A DNA stretch of 64,000 bases from NCBI GenBank assembly GCA_907165065.1, contig OU015541.1, positions 12,329,001 to 12,393,000 of the forward strand. The letters are read 5' to 3'. Each line of letters opens with the position of its first letter. Position 1 is the stretch's first letter. The translations under genes were made by a program, and so were the position numbers. Below the pieces are notes generated by a model, which worked only from the letters and a program-made list of their open reading frames with translations, had not been told where the DNA came from and made no database searches. Of the stretch, positions 25,401 through 38,600 are shown one piece after another. This stretch comes from Caprimulgus europaeus. Taxonomy: Eukaryota > Chordata > Aves > Caprimulgiformes > Caprimulgidae.

Positions 25401-28400
25401 CCCTACAGTGACAGTGTGTGAACCCTCTGCCCCCACCGCTCTCAGGTTGGCTTTGCTGCTAACAGAACTGAGCTCAGAGCAAACAGACATGGCTTGCCAC
25501 GAGTAAATAGACATGAAAATGGATCCAGGTCTCCTGACTCCCAGTGCAGTAATCTCATCATGGTCTCTACTGCCTTAAGAAATGGAAACCAAGCCCACTG
25601 CTCAAAAAGAGGAAGAAGAGATCCCTAAGGATGTAAAAAAATATTAATAATAAATAAAAAAATTGAAAAAAGAAAGGTGAAGCTACAGCACTTTGCCACC
25701 TGAGAGGTAGAGCCAGGTTCATGTCATGAACAGGGGGAGGCAAAAGGTGTGTGTCAACTAAATACAGGCAAGAGGGAGTGAAAGGAGCTGGAAGAACTCT
25801 TGGCAAACCACGAGGGCTTTGAGTACTTTAAACCCGAGAAGTCTGTTGGAGCTGATGCTCAGGGACCGGCTCGCTATCTGCACAGAGGGGTGGGAGTGAG
25901 AACGGGAAGCAGCACAGCTGCTCCCTGCCTGAGGTATGGAACCAGGGTGGAAATCCCACCACATGGCTTTGGGGGATAATGGTAAATCCATGGCAGCGTT
26001 CTCCCCTCCCCTGCCCATCCCACACAGGCTTCCAAACTTCTGGCTTATGGCTGGCTGCTAGAGGATCCCTGCAGGCTGGCTCTGGAGGGATAATCCTACA
26101 TTTCAAGTGACAGCTCACGGGCATCTTCTCTGCCTTCTGAAATGCTGTCTTACACAGCACATTGAGTGTTTTGGAGATTAATAACTGGAGCAAAGAGCTC
26201 TAATCTCGGCGTCCTAGCAGAGATTTAGCAAAGCACAGTTAGTGTTTGCAGTCGTTGTGGCACAGGAAACCTAAGAAGCCTTGAAGAGCAAAGCAAGGCT
26301 GGCAGGCAGCTCCAGCGGAAATCTGGGACGTTAAACATGTGATCCATGTTTGGTCTCCAGGGCTGCTCACTGACGTGGTGTTTCCACTCAGAACAGGTCT
26401 TGGGGACCCTGCAAAAGGTGGAACCCAGTTTGAGCTCTCTTTTAGATTAAATAGACCAAGCTCACCAGCCTGTTAAAACTGCAACTTGTGTATTCTCTGA
26501 CCTGAATTAGGTGATCATTGTATAATAAGGTTACAAGTTGCTTTAAACTTAACATACCAAGGAACAAAGGGGAACCACTTGACCATCTCTGAACTGGCAA
26601 TTGCACTTTGTCACCTTGCAGGACACCTGCCAGGATAAACACAGGACAGATTTGGAGGCTGCTGATTTGGAGCTGCAGATTTGGAGCTCACTCAGCAGCA
26701 GCCCCACAATTGCTTGGCAAAGGCCCTCAGCCTCACTTCAAGTTTCCTGCCCACAGAAAGATTTTTATTTGTTTTATTATTTTTTTTTTTCAGCAAACAG
26801 TTTTCTCGTTGTAACAGTTCCTCCTACTGCTCCTCACACAACCAGAAGTCTCATCAAAAGGAGCCAAGCAGGTGCCTTATTGGCCTTTTCCTCTCTCAGG
26901 TGGCATAAGCCAATGTACAGCAGAAATAGTTCAAGTGTCTTCTGGGTTTGGTGAGCCCTGTGCCAAAGATATGGAAACCCAGGACATGGGTCTGAGCAAA
27001 CCTGGCCACAAGCATCACAGTGGTGAAGCTCCACAAGGACTCTGACCAACACTGTCAAAAATGACACCACTGCAGCCTCCTGCCCTCAGCACCACACACT
27101 CCTCCCACTGTTCTCCTGCCAGCACCCACGCTCGTGTAGCATCACAGCAAATTGTATCGGGGAACTGAACCAAAATGGGGAAAATTAATCCATTTTTGCT
27201 ACTTTCACTTTTCATGGTGCTACTCCAAGCAACTGAATGCCCACCAGCACATTCAGAACAGCCTGTGACTGTGATGGCATTGTCCAAGTTCATTTGTCAC
27301 TCCAGCTATTGTGGGGAGAAAGTAACAAATTAATAGCTAATATTTAGGAGGTTATTGAAGCTGTCTAAGCAGCTGATTTGGCATCTCTGTACAGAATTAG
27401 ACAGCTCTGCTTTCAATTAACACAAGTGAAGTGGTTAGCAGGATTTGGACAGATTTAAAATTAATATAACCATCCACTACAGATGCCCTTTTAGGTTGTC
27501 ATTCTGGAACAGTTTTAAGCACAACACCCTCTTTCCATTTAACAACCAACACCCAGTATCACAATAAATTTCTGTATCTTCAGGACCCACTCTGCCACGA
27601 CAGCTAAAGCTATGTCAGAAAAGGGTCAAACAGAAACAGGACATCACAGACTCTACTCCAGCTCAGTGACACAACCCAGATCAGAAAAGACACTTCTTTG
27701 GGGTGTAACTGCCCTGTTTCAGCACAGCATGTTTTTCCACATTCTTTACAACCCATAGAATTGCCTTTATGGTCCTGAAAATGGGTATGCCTCCAGTCCA
27801 AACTGGTTACCTGAAGGCAAGCTCCCTTCTTTTCCTCCTCCCCCTGCCCAACAGCCCCTCAGGAACAGGCCAAAGGTCCACCCAGAGCTGTAACCCAGCT
27901 GAGAGCAACCAGGGCTGGGTGCTGCAGGAACCAGGTAAGAGCAGGTCTGGAACAACACTTCCCTCATGGCCTGGCCAAGGAATACATGACTGCAGGACCT
28001 CCTGCTCACAGGTGAGACCTCTGTGTTTGACAGCAGAGTTTTCTTGTTTTACAATCATTGCTGTGGGTAATACTTTTTGAATCCAGAAATGAGTGTATCA
28101 CATCCTGTGGCAACAAACTCCTCCCTTCAGCACCAACAAGCACTTCATGTCCTTTGTTTTAAATCTGACAGATGACAACTTCTGATGCTCTGCAGCCCTT
28201 GGGAACAATGAATCATCACTAGTTCACCTCTTTATACCAGTTTTGGTCTGGATATTTTCCCCATAGTCTTACCTTTTCCAGCCTAACAGTTTACAGCTTT
28301 TTGTCAAATTGATGGAATCTGCTTAGGTTTCAGTTCAGCATTTAGCACTGATTATTCTTTTGGGAAAGCAACAGCAAGTTGTTCAGTGTGAGAACTGAAT

Positions 28401-29300
28401 CTCCAGCCAAATTTAAGCTAGAGTACCCTGTGCAGGAGGGCAGGGGCCTGGCTGCACACCTGCATTTTTCAGCAAGGTACAAACCAATCAAGCAGATCCT
28501 TATTGCTGTACTGGAGTTTAAATCACTGAAACACCTAAGTTAGTGATAAAGCAAAAAGTTTGCTTTATGACTAAAACAAACTTGATTAAAAAAGTCCCAA
28601 CAGTCAAGGGCTGCCCTGCTCAGCCACCACTCTTGTAAAACCACTTCCAGACTGCACAAGGCCTGGCAGTCCTTCTGGACTGTGCTTAGGGAGGGCTCTG
28701 TCTTTGCAGCTGGGCAGTGCTTTATGTGACCAGGTCTCCAGTTTCAACCCAGACATCAGTATTACTGTCACAAATAAAGTCAAAAAGTATCTGAAATCAC
28801 ATGGCTTATTGGGCAGTGGTTTAGCAGAATGTGTAGCAGGAAGGAAATCAAACAGGAGGAGAGCTCAGGAGGAAAGGCACAGCCCCTCCAGCAGCACCAA
28901 GGGTGATACATCCTGCCAAACCTGCTGTGGGGAGCGAGGGAGACGCCTGCTGGGCTGGCTCACTCGATACAAGCCCAGCTCCCGGATCATCCAATGAAAC
29001 CAATATAAACCCAGTACATTTTACATTAAAAATAAAGCTCAAAAACCCCTGAGTCTCACTATGAAAGCTTACAAGACAGTGTTTTTCTCTGGAATGCACT
29101 TCTGTTGTGTTTCTCCTTGCTGACACATACTCCTGTGCTAAGCAGGAGCAGCACCAAGTCTCACAAGTGCTACGACTGTGCCAGCTGCCACCCCAGCGTG
29201 GCTTTGTCCTCCTTGTTCAAGTGACTGGGTGAGATGCTTAGTGCTCTCTGAGGAGGCAGCAAGGCTGGGCTGAAGCCTGCACTCCATGCACAGCTCATAC
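19424..29300. other. Intergenic region downstream of ACTR5
   Basis: About 10 kb. Scattered open frames up to about 150-210 codons, one of them partly inside the solo LTR, with no recognisable domains. Poly(T) near 26762-26790. Plus-strand AATAAA hexamers near 28771 and 29029 have no gene attached. The ACTR5 3' UTR occupies an unknown part of the right end. Confidence 0.5.
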
Positions 29301-29367
29301 TGCAGCCCAGTCACTCTTCTCTCTGCACTGCTGTCTCCATCCCAGGCTCTGTGACCAAGGCACAGCG

Positions 29368-29625
29368 CTACACCTGCTCACAGGGATTGCCTGTGCTGGA
29401 CGCCAGCGCTCTGCTGGGCGCCAACGCCTCTGTGGCGCGCAGGGCCTGCTTGGGAAGGCGGATGGGAACATAGACATTGGAAGCACAGTGTTCTTTGAGG
29501 TATTCTCCCCCTTTTTCTTCATAGTCTTTTCTGGTTATCCAGCCTTCCTCACGGGTCATGTACTCCACTGCCCAATCCCTGGCCCCGTACCAGGCATCCA
29601 AAACAGGACTGGAAGCAAGGTGAAC
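29368..29625 (-). CDS. ACTR5: ACTR5 coding exon 9 with stop
   Basis: Residues 528-612 and the TAG stop. It begins [20 protein letters not shown] and carries [20 protein letters not shown], strongly family-like. The last 20 residues or so are low-complexity and poorly conserved, as in mammals. Confidence 0.95.
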   Translation of the reverse strand, partial: VHLASSPVLDAWYGARDWAVEYMTREEGWITRKDYEEKGGEYLKEHCASNVYVPIRLPKQALRATEALAPSRALASSTGNPCEQV

Positions 29626-32600
29626 CTGGATGGAAGGAGAACAGAACAACGATGTCAACTCAGCACAGGAGACAAACACCCTTTGTACCCTCATTACACT
29701 ACTACATGGTACAAACCACTCAATTTCAGGAGTTTGAGCTGATTATTCAGTGCTTCAGTAACACTAGGAACAGGTTTGAAGTGTGTTTTCACCTTGAAAT
29801 AATTTCTCCACGAGCCTGCTGTGTTTCAACAGGTGGAGAAAGCACAGGGGTTTATCACATTCACAACCAACAGCCCTCACAGCTGGAAGCCAATGCTTCC
29901 AACAGAATAGTTGGTGCTACTGCAAAACAAGTATCAAGTGCTCCAACAAAACTTCCTGCCTGCTTGAAGTAGCAGGGAGGAATACTGCAGGCTAAGAAAT
30001 CACTGTATGGGGGAATCTATGCCTGTGTACATTCATAGTTCCACTTAAGTCATTCCCATCACTGTAGCATGAACTGCTTTCCTGGGTCAGCCAGACCAGA
30101 CACCGTGTAAACCCCACGTGTGACACCTGTGAAGCAACAGATTTCCAATGGGACCACACTACAGACTGCATTTGAACAGGAAGAAGGAAGCTCTTATTCA
30201 TTTACAAGCAGTGACACTAAAAGCAGAATACACTCATTTTCTTCCTAAAGACACAAGTTACAGACAAAACCTAGCAAGCAAGACCCTTCCTAAAACTACC
30301 AAGTACATGGCTGTAACTAAGTTTGTCAGCCACAGCTGGCTCACAGCTACATACAGCAAATGTACAAAACAAGGGCTGTGGAATTATTAGATTATATTTG
30401 CACTGATTTTTTTTTTCTTTCCCCAGTTTACAACCTGATTTTCTATTCAAGAAGATAGAAGATTTGAAGAGACAAGGCAGCTTCAGAACAGCAAGGGAAA
30501 TTCTTGCAAGTCTCATTACAAAATGCATGGCAAACTCCGGGACTTCCCCAGGTTGTACTGTGCTTGCTACAAAATAAGTTGCAAAGGATCACAGGTTTGC
30601 AAGATACTCACTGAATCGCTTTTGCTGCTGCCCCAAACAGTCACTACACATTAACAAACAGAACATCTAACTTGAATTTGAAGTAAGCACAGTTTTTCCC
30701 AGCAACTACTCCTAGAAAAGGCCTCTTGTCCCACACAGTAACTGTCCCAACCCTAAGAAATCAACCCAAATTTCCAGCCAAACATGCTTGTGTGTGTGTG
30801 GTCCTTTAGCTAGAGCAGGTTTTCCTTTCCCAAGGCATCTGCTCTACTGTCTCTAATGTCTTCAGAAAGAGCAACTGTACCTTTGCTTAACTTTCATCTC
30901 CTCAGGTCGAAAAAGGCTGTTTGCAGTGTCTTGTCATAAAACACTCTCCATTCCCACACTCTAAGCACACCCACTCTGTACTTACCCCAACACAAATTCC
31001 TTCAGATAACCAGGCTGTTCATTTAAACACTGTCAGCCCACGTACCTGAAAAGAGGACTGGAACGGCCTCATTTCAAGGAGCTCCTTCTGCACTCTGGCT
31101 TTCAGTCCAGGGTACATTGCATTGCCACCAGTGAGAAAAACATTCTGGACAAGAATAGCTTGTTGCTCCTTTGGATACCTACAAGGAACAAAAACCAAAC
31201 TTCAGTCTTTCTCAAGGACATGTCTCCTATGAGCTGAGCAGCTACGGGGAATATTGATGCATTGCCTTCAGGATTTACTTTCAGAAACTTCCTTCACTTC
31301 CCCAGCATGAAAACCTGTGTTCATTTGTTTGCTGGAAATTCAGGGGGTGGCAGAAGAAAATCCTTAAAGCACTCTGTGCACTGTACCCCATAAATCAACA
31401 CCACAGCAGAGCTGGAATCCTTACATTTCAGAAAATGCAATCTTGTATGTCCATGCAGCTCAGGGCTGGCATTTTGCTAAGGCTGAGTTGTCTGGAAACA
31501 GCTGTCCAGAAGCCTGCCTGTATCACAACTTAAAAATGTCACCCCTGATTCTGGTCTCACAAAACCAGAGGTTGCCAGCTCATGGTTCCAAGGGATGGAT
31601 ATTTACAAGGGTTTGTTGTTTCTCCAAGTAATAAGTTAGACCAGGGGTCTCCAAAGCAGGGTGTGTGCAAAACAATCCACTGGGGTGCAGGAAGATATTT
31701 TTTGTACCATCAATAAATTAACTAATTCAAATAGTGTTTATTTCACCTTTATCTCATCCTTTTTAATTTCTATTTTTGTGTATGTTTTTAAAATGTACAT
31801 AACATACTGGTTCAGTAGTACCTGGATGTAATTTATAAAGATAGATATGTCTTGGAGGTGTGTGCTCAAAAAGAATTTACTGATGGGGTAATTGATCAAA
31901 AAAGTTTGGACACCACTGACTTAAGACAAGCAGAGTGACATGGGGTTTTCAGAACAGGAAGACCAGTCTAACCTGCAATGCTCAACCCCAGCAAAAAGAA
32001 CTATTCAAACATATGTTCTCATGTTGTTGTTAAGTAACCAGTATTGCAAAAGCTGTACCAAAACAAGACCAGCTTATCTGAAGTAAGTGCCAAGTAGCTT
32101 CGTAAACTCACCTCTCAAGGACATATTGCATGGTTTCTGCTATACCAGCCTGGTCTTCTCCTATCAGGGAGGGTTGGAAGACAATCTCTGGAGCCCTGAT
32201 TCTTTCAGTGCCAAGGAAAAGCTGGTGGTACTCTGCCAGGTTAAACACAGGCTTTAAAAAAAAATGAGATTGAAAAGCAGTGAGAAATTATGTTAAAGAA
32301 CATTAATACTTTAGAATAAGCAAAGTTTCTCAACAATTCTGTGCAAAAAACCCAAAACTGATGGTAATGCTCTCACAGAGACTGGGCCATGCTGTACAAG
32401 CTTCCAAAAGGCCAAGGAAGCTGGACTTTTCCTATACTTTATTTCATTTGGTAGTGCTCAATCCTGAGGCTCAACCTCTCAAGGTGAAAGCTGTGTCCAC
32501 TGGGATGTGATACTGGGCTATGGATCACACACCAAAAAAACTTCAGCAGGGCTTTTTTTCCCCTAATAACATGGCACTGCTACAACAAGCACTGCCTGCA

Positions 32601-35600
32601 GATTAGCCAAGTGGGTATATCCATGTTCTAAACTACTCTAAGCTAAGATTGTAAGGACTCCTCCTCTCTTCATGTCCTGCTCAGATAGCTTAAGTATCTC
32701 TTCCAAGAGCAGGCAAACAATGTTTGCATTTGGAGAAATGTTATCAGACTAGCTGGACAACATGGAGACAGCAACCTCTGGCACGAGCTGTAGACATAGA
32801 AATCAAACCTGCACTGCAGCAACAGGCTTCTCAGCTTCAGGCTGCTCCTCAGCAAATAAAGGTTCAAACTCATTAATACTTTCCACATCCTCCAGTGACT
32901 GCTCACTGCCCAAGGGATCCAAATCAGGAGTCTGGAAACAGAGAAGGTATGTTAAGGTAGGTTAGCCCAGGTGTGCTAGCCACATGTACAACTTCAGTTC
33001 TGGTGATACATTTGGAAAATTCAACGCCAATTTCCCTCAAATCTCAACTCTTTAACATGCCTGAAACCAAATATGCTGATCTCCAGCACTGAAGACAAGA
33101 ATTACAATGGTGAACAACGCAGAAAACTGAAGTTAAGACAGAAAATTAATCAAAGCATAAAAATCAAACATTTTCAATAAATTTATCCTGATGCCAGCTC
33201 AGAAATTAAAGGCCTCAGTTAACAGGCTGACTGCCAGGATTCTAGCCAGCCATGTTCTGACTAGAACAACCTACTAAAACTTACTGAAATAGCTTTTTAA
33301 ATTGGTTAAAGCTCAGTGCACTCCCAGCACCTCTAACTGCTCTATAATTACCATTAAGTTCCCTGCCTTACTTGTGTGGGACTGGAAAATAAATATTTGC
33401 TAGCAACAAAGCTGCCACACAATTTTTGACAGTTTCAACCACCTCATATTTGCATATGGGATGCACCAAGCACCCTTGTATCTCACACTGATGTGAAGGT
33501 GCTCCCAAAGCTCCTTCCTAATGAAGAGCATCACTCAAAATCCTGGAGTACCTCACTGTTGTGAAGTAGGAGGTATTTTAATTATCTCCTTTATGTGTGT
33601 GTTACAATGTTACCTTTGCAACACTGTTGTTAATGTTTGTTTTGTAATTTTACACTTGAAACACTGTAGCAATGTATAACAAGCACCGCCAGGATGAGCT
33701 AAAGCTAGATTATTTAAACATTCTTAAATATCCAGCTGACAGCCACTTAAAACCCAAGCAATTACTCAAACTGAAGTTTAAGCAGTGTTCATTGTTACAG
33801 CAAACAAATGGCAGTCACCTTAAATTATCACCAACATTTATGCTTTGTTAAATCCATTTATTTTTATGTCTTTAAAAAAAACAAACAAAAAAAACCCCAA
33901 ACATGAACAGAAAGAAATATAGAACTCAGATGAAGACTTGGCACAGACCCCAGACAACTGAATTAGCTTTTAGACTCCTTTACACGGCCACAGAGGGATG
34001 GCCTATCTCCACAAATGGATTTGGTGACAGTTGTAGGTGCTCTCATAAAGCACAGACCAAACAAAAAGGCTTGCAGATTCATTCCAAGGTCTGAGATTAC
34101 ACCTAGTGAAGAGGAGGAGAGCGGGATCCAAGACAGGATAGGCAACACCTAACACCCAGAAGACAGGCAGCTCACCTGCTAGTTCTGGCTACATCTCAAG
34201 TTCCATCTGAGACACAAGAACTCCTGTATCTGGCACCACTCTCTACACTTCAATTTTCTGTTTTTCTCTCTACCTTTTCCTGAACAGAGACTGATATAAC
34301 TAAAAAAACCTCTATCTTATATGACCTGAAAGACAATCACAAGTAAATGCACAAACAGCCTTAAATTATCTCTTAGAAGCAGCTGGTATGTGCAAAGAAA
34401 ACAAATAAGCTTCTCATCTTCAAGACAACTCCAACAACCAAGTGTAGCAATTTATCTTTCACTGTTAAGTAAAGAAAATAAAACATGCTGCTTAATTGCA
34501 CCAAAAAAGATAGCCAAAATTAAGGCAAAGGGTTAGTTGTTCACCATAAATTTCTCTGCCTCTGAACAGGAAGAAGAGAAAGGAAAACATAGTGTTTTTA
34601 ACAAAAAGCTTGACATGCTCTTCTACATCTTTAATACCAGGCTAGAGACATTTAAGGATGGTTGTTTTAGGATTATGACCACTTAATATTTAAGTACTTA
34701 AAACTCCATGTCATTTAATTGTCAGACACTGAAAAAAAAAAATAATATCTTTAACATACCAGGCCCACTTATTTCACCAAAATTAATGCAAAAACAGAGT
34801 CAGAGGTTGGTTTAAAGTATAAACAAAATCATTATGTTAGCTGCTGCATTTACAACCTCTAAGCAAGTCAACTTTAAGTTAGGACAGTGGCTGGAGTAAG
34901 TACAAAGGGAAGCATTGGTATCTTCACTGATACCTTCTCTGACCCACCAGAGCTATTTCCTTTTTCTCCAATGTCTTAAAGAAATGCAAGGAACTTTTAA
35001 GGAAACTTAGTGATTTCATATAACTGTACACTTCAACTCCTGTCAGGAAGCCTAGAGACTGTGCTTAGAACTACATGGAATCAAACTACACGATGTGTCC
35101 CAGAGCACAGCACAGAACAGCACAAGAAGGGTTACCAGTTTCAGGCACACTCTGTAAAATCAAAACTGTCACTCTCTGTAGCTGCATAGGAAAGCTTGAA
35201 AAGAGAGAAGCACTTGCCAAATTCATGAGTTGCAGTGTGTTAAAGAAAGAACTTAGTTCTGCAGTAAAAGTCTGAAGGGGCACGTTTTCAAACATAGAAA
35301 TTTAACTCTCTGAGATTAAGAAAAGGATTAACTTGGTGAAAACATTGTACCTCTGGCTTGCTGTCCACAACATCTACTTCAATATTGACTTCTGCTTGTA
35401 GGATTTTCTGCTTCGTTTGTTCAATAGACAGACTCAGTTTGTTGATGTAAGACTGAAGTTCTTCTGCAGAGTCCATGTTCAGCTCCACCAAAGCTTTGTG
35501 GAATTGATCCATTTGACCATCTTCTAAAAGTTCCTACAGACAGACCAGAGTTGTGATGAACAACTGTCAACTGTGCGTGATGACCAATGGTAGGACAAGG

Positions 35601-38600
35601 GGCAGTGGGTGTCAGCTGGAACACAGGAGGTTCTGCTTAAATTTAAGAACTTCTTTCCTGTGAGGGTGACAGAGCCCTGGGACAGGCTGCCCAGGGAGGG
35701 TGTGGAGTCTCCTTCTCTGGAGACATTCAAGACCAGCCTGGATGCCTTCCTGTGTGATCTCATCTGGGTGTTCCTGCTCTGGCAGGGGGATTGGACTGGA
35801 TGAGCTTTCGAGGTCCCTTCCAATCCCTGACATTCTGTGATTCTATGACACTTTGCCTTCATTACTAGATATTAGGATGTGCACACTTCAGCAGCATTCA
35901 AAACATTTCACAAAAGAAGTACTGTTCAGAACCTGGAAGCATCCTCTGCATCAGGAGATAAGTTCTCCCTTTCATCTTACAAGTAACCTGCAAAGGCTCC
36001 TATCAGAAAACACACAGGACAGTGGTAGCTTCTTTACAGTGATGCCTGACCTTCTGATAAAGCTCTGAGGGCAGCCTGCCCTCCTCCCAAAAGATCACCA
36101 AGAAAACTCTGCCTTGATTACCTGTACATACAGTAACCTGTCCAGCCTCTCTTGGTCAAGTTGCAGCTTCTCCTCCCGACGACGCGCGTTGAGTTCTTGA
36201 AGTCGACGTAGCTGCTGCTGCCGCCGCTCCTGCTTCTCCTCCGACGTCAGAGTGCTTCCCAGCAGTTTGTTAGAGAAAGGCAGCTGCATCTTGTGCACAT
36301 GGTTCTCGTAGTACTCTGGGGACCGCCACTTCTGCAGCTCTGAAATGTTTTGAAAGCAAAATCACTGCTTTGCCAGGCTGAAAATGGTGATTTGTGTGCT
36401 GTATGCACTCCAGGTTAAATTCAGACTTAGAAGAAAGAAGGCACCAACGGTCCAGCCTCGGATTCTGTTCCCCCTTGGCAGCTGTCCCCACATCCAGCTG
36501 CCCCCTCAGAGTACGACCTTCCAGCCACACACTCAGTGCACACGGTTCTTAGTGCTCTGAGCTCCAGCATCGGGAAACACAAACTACTGAGGAGTGGGAA
36601 GTGCACTCCAGTGTCTCTTCTCTCCTCCCAAGGTACGGGAGAGCTCTCACACATCTCTAAGGACTCCTGCAGCCTCTTTCATACATGACAAATTTAAGAA
36701 AAACACTTTTCTTTGGCCACTACTTAAGATGACATTTACCATGGAAATTTTAAAGCTTCTTTAATTCACAGGAAGTCATGAGAAGCATCGTCTGCAATTC
36801 TGGGAACCTCAAAGTAGGTAAGATACACAGCCAGCTGCAGAAATCATCCTAACCAATTTAATGTTTTGTTGGAAGTAGAGAGTAATGTAACTAATAAAAT
36901 AAATTCATTTAAAACTCTTTTCCTTTGAAATAATCTCAATTTTTATTTACAGAGAAATGTGAACTAATACAGATTTTTTTTTTAAATTTAATTTAGTTTC
37001 TATCTTAATGTTAAATTCAAAACTGTTGTCAAGCATTTCCCATGAGGCACATTACCAGAAAAACAGCTATAAAGAAAGCAAAATAGTAACAGAGCATTTC
37101 TGACAGAACTCCAGCCAACTTGAGAACAAGGGATACAGAGGACAAAACTAAGTTTAGTAATGGTAAACTGGAGCTGGTTTGACCTTCTATATAGTCCTCT
37201 GCAATGTAGCTGTGCTCATGCAGTATTTCCTCCATGCGACTGAGAGTGATGGCAGCGAAGTGTCCTGGGTATTTCAGCTGCAGGAGGCGTTGGAGGTACA
37301 CAGCTGCCTGGCAGCCCCCAAGGTTAATACGTTTGCAGTTTTTAGCATCCAACCTGAAAGTGCAAAGAGACACAACTGAGACTGGCAAGATCCACCAGTT
37401 CAGCATAAAACAGACCTCCAATTTTGCCCAGTATTACTTCATTTCTGATGTGGTCAAGTATACAGGTGAATATTCACACATAAATATTTCAAGATTCAAT
37501 TATGAGAGAATCTAACACACCTGCTTTTCTCAGACAACAAGCTTAATCTTTGCTTTGTTTATTGCAGATACTTTCTGAAAGGTTCTGCTTTAAAAAAAAC
37601 AAACATTAAATTATTTTACCTACAGCAAGGAAATGTTTTATTTTAAAAAGGAAGTGATGGTTAGTGCAGCTGAAAGTAGTTCCTTTAACCTTTGTATCAT
37701 TTCAGAGTTGGCCAGGTGTAACCTTCAAAAATTTGAATCATCTACCAGATACAAAGCCATGTCCTGGAGTAAGGATTAAACAAAACTAAACAAAAAGAGT
37801 ACAGCAACAAAGCAGCATAATCAGAATGATAAAAGCCTCAAGAACTGCAGAAATCTCAGAGTACTGTCTTTTGTCCCAAAGCTGCTTTCAAACCTGTTTT
37901 TTTACTGCCTGATCTTACTTGGGGCAGATACCCCCTTCTACTTTTGAAAGTACAGATCTGTGCATGAATAGTAACTGAAAATACAATACATACAAGGACA
38001 GCACTGCTTCTTCAATTCAAAATTCAACAAAACTTAGCAAAATCTGCAGACCTAGCTGTAACTCATCAGTATAAATCAAGACCTGATAAGAGCTTATACT
38101 GCAGGAGCTGGAATACTGAATGCTGGAGGAATGGGTATTTGCATCACCCTAAAGTCAACAACTGACAAAGAGAGGCTGCACCGTACTTAACACACCAGGA
38201 ACTCACCTGCCTTCTAAGACTGGCAAAATGTGTGTACACTGATAACCTGAGGATATTACCAACCCACTGCAGGGCCAGTTCTGCCTTCTGTTGTGGTAAA
38301 AACTGTACAAACTATCTACTCCATAGGACACTTTTGGCACTTGATAACATTCGAAGAGGAGTTCTGACATCATTTGTCTCGAATACAGAGGATTGCACAC
38401 CGCTTCTGTCAAAACAACTGGATGATCAACACAACCCTGTAAGAGACAAGAGCAAAGAAAATAATAAAGTTATGAAGGGAAAAGCCAGGGATACTTATCC
38501 TTGCTTCTTCTTTTGAACATCAGCAAGAGCTTCTCCAAAACAGCAATGAGAAAGCACTTCACATGCAGGCTATTAATCATGTAAGTTAAATTATATTTAG

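Noticed and set aside
1-29367. SLC32A1 expected near ACTR5 from human synteny
   Set aside because: Its long, highly conserved transporter exons would be obvious and are absent from the window.
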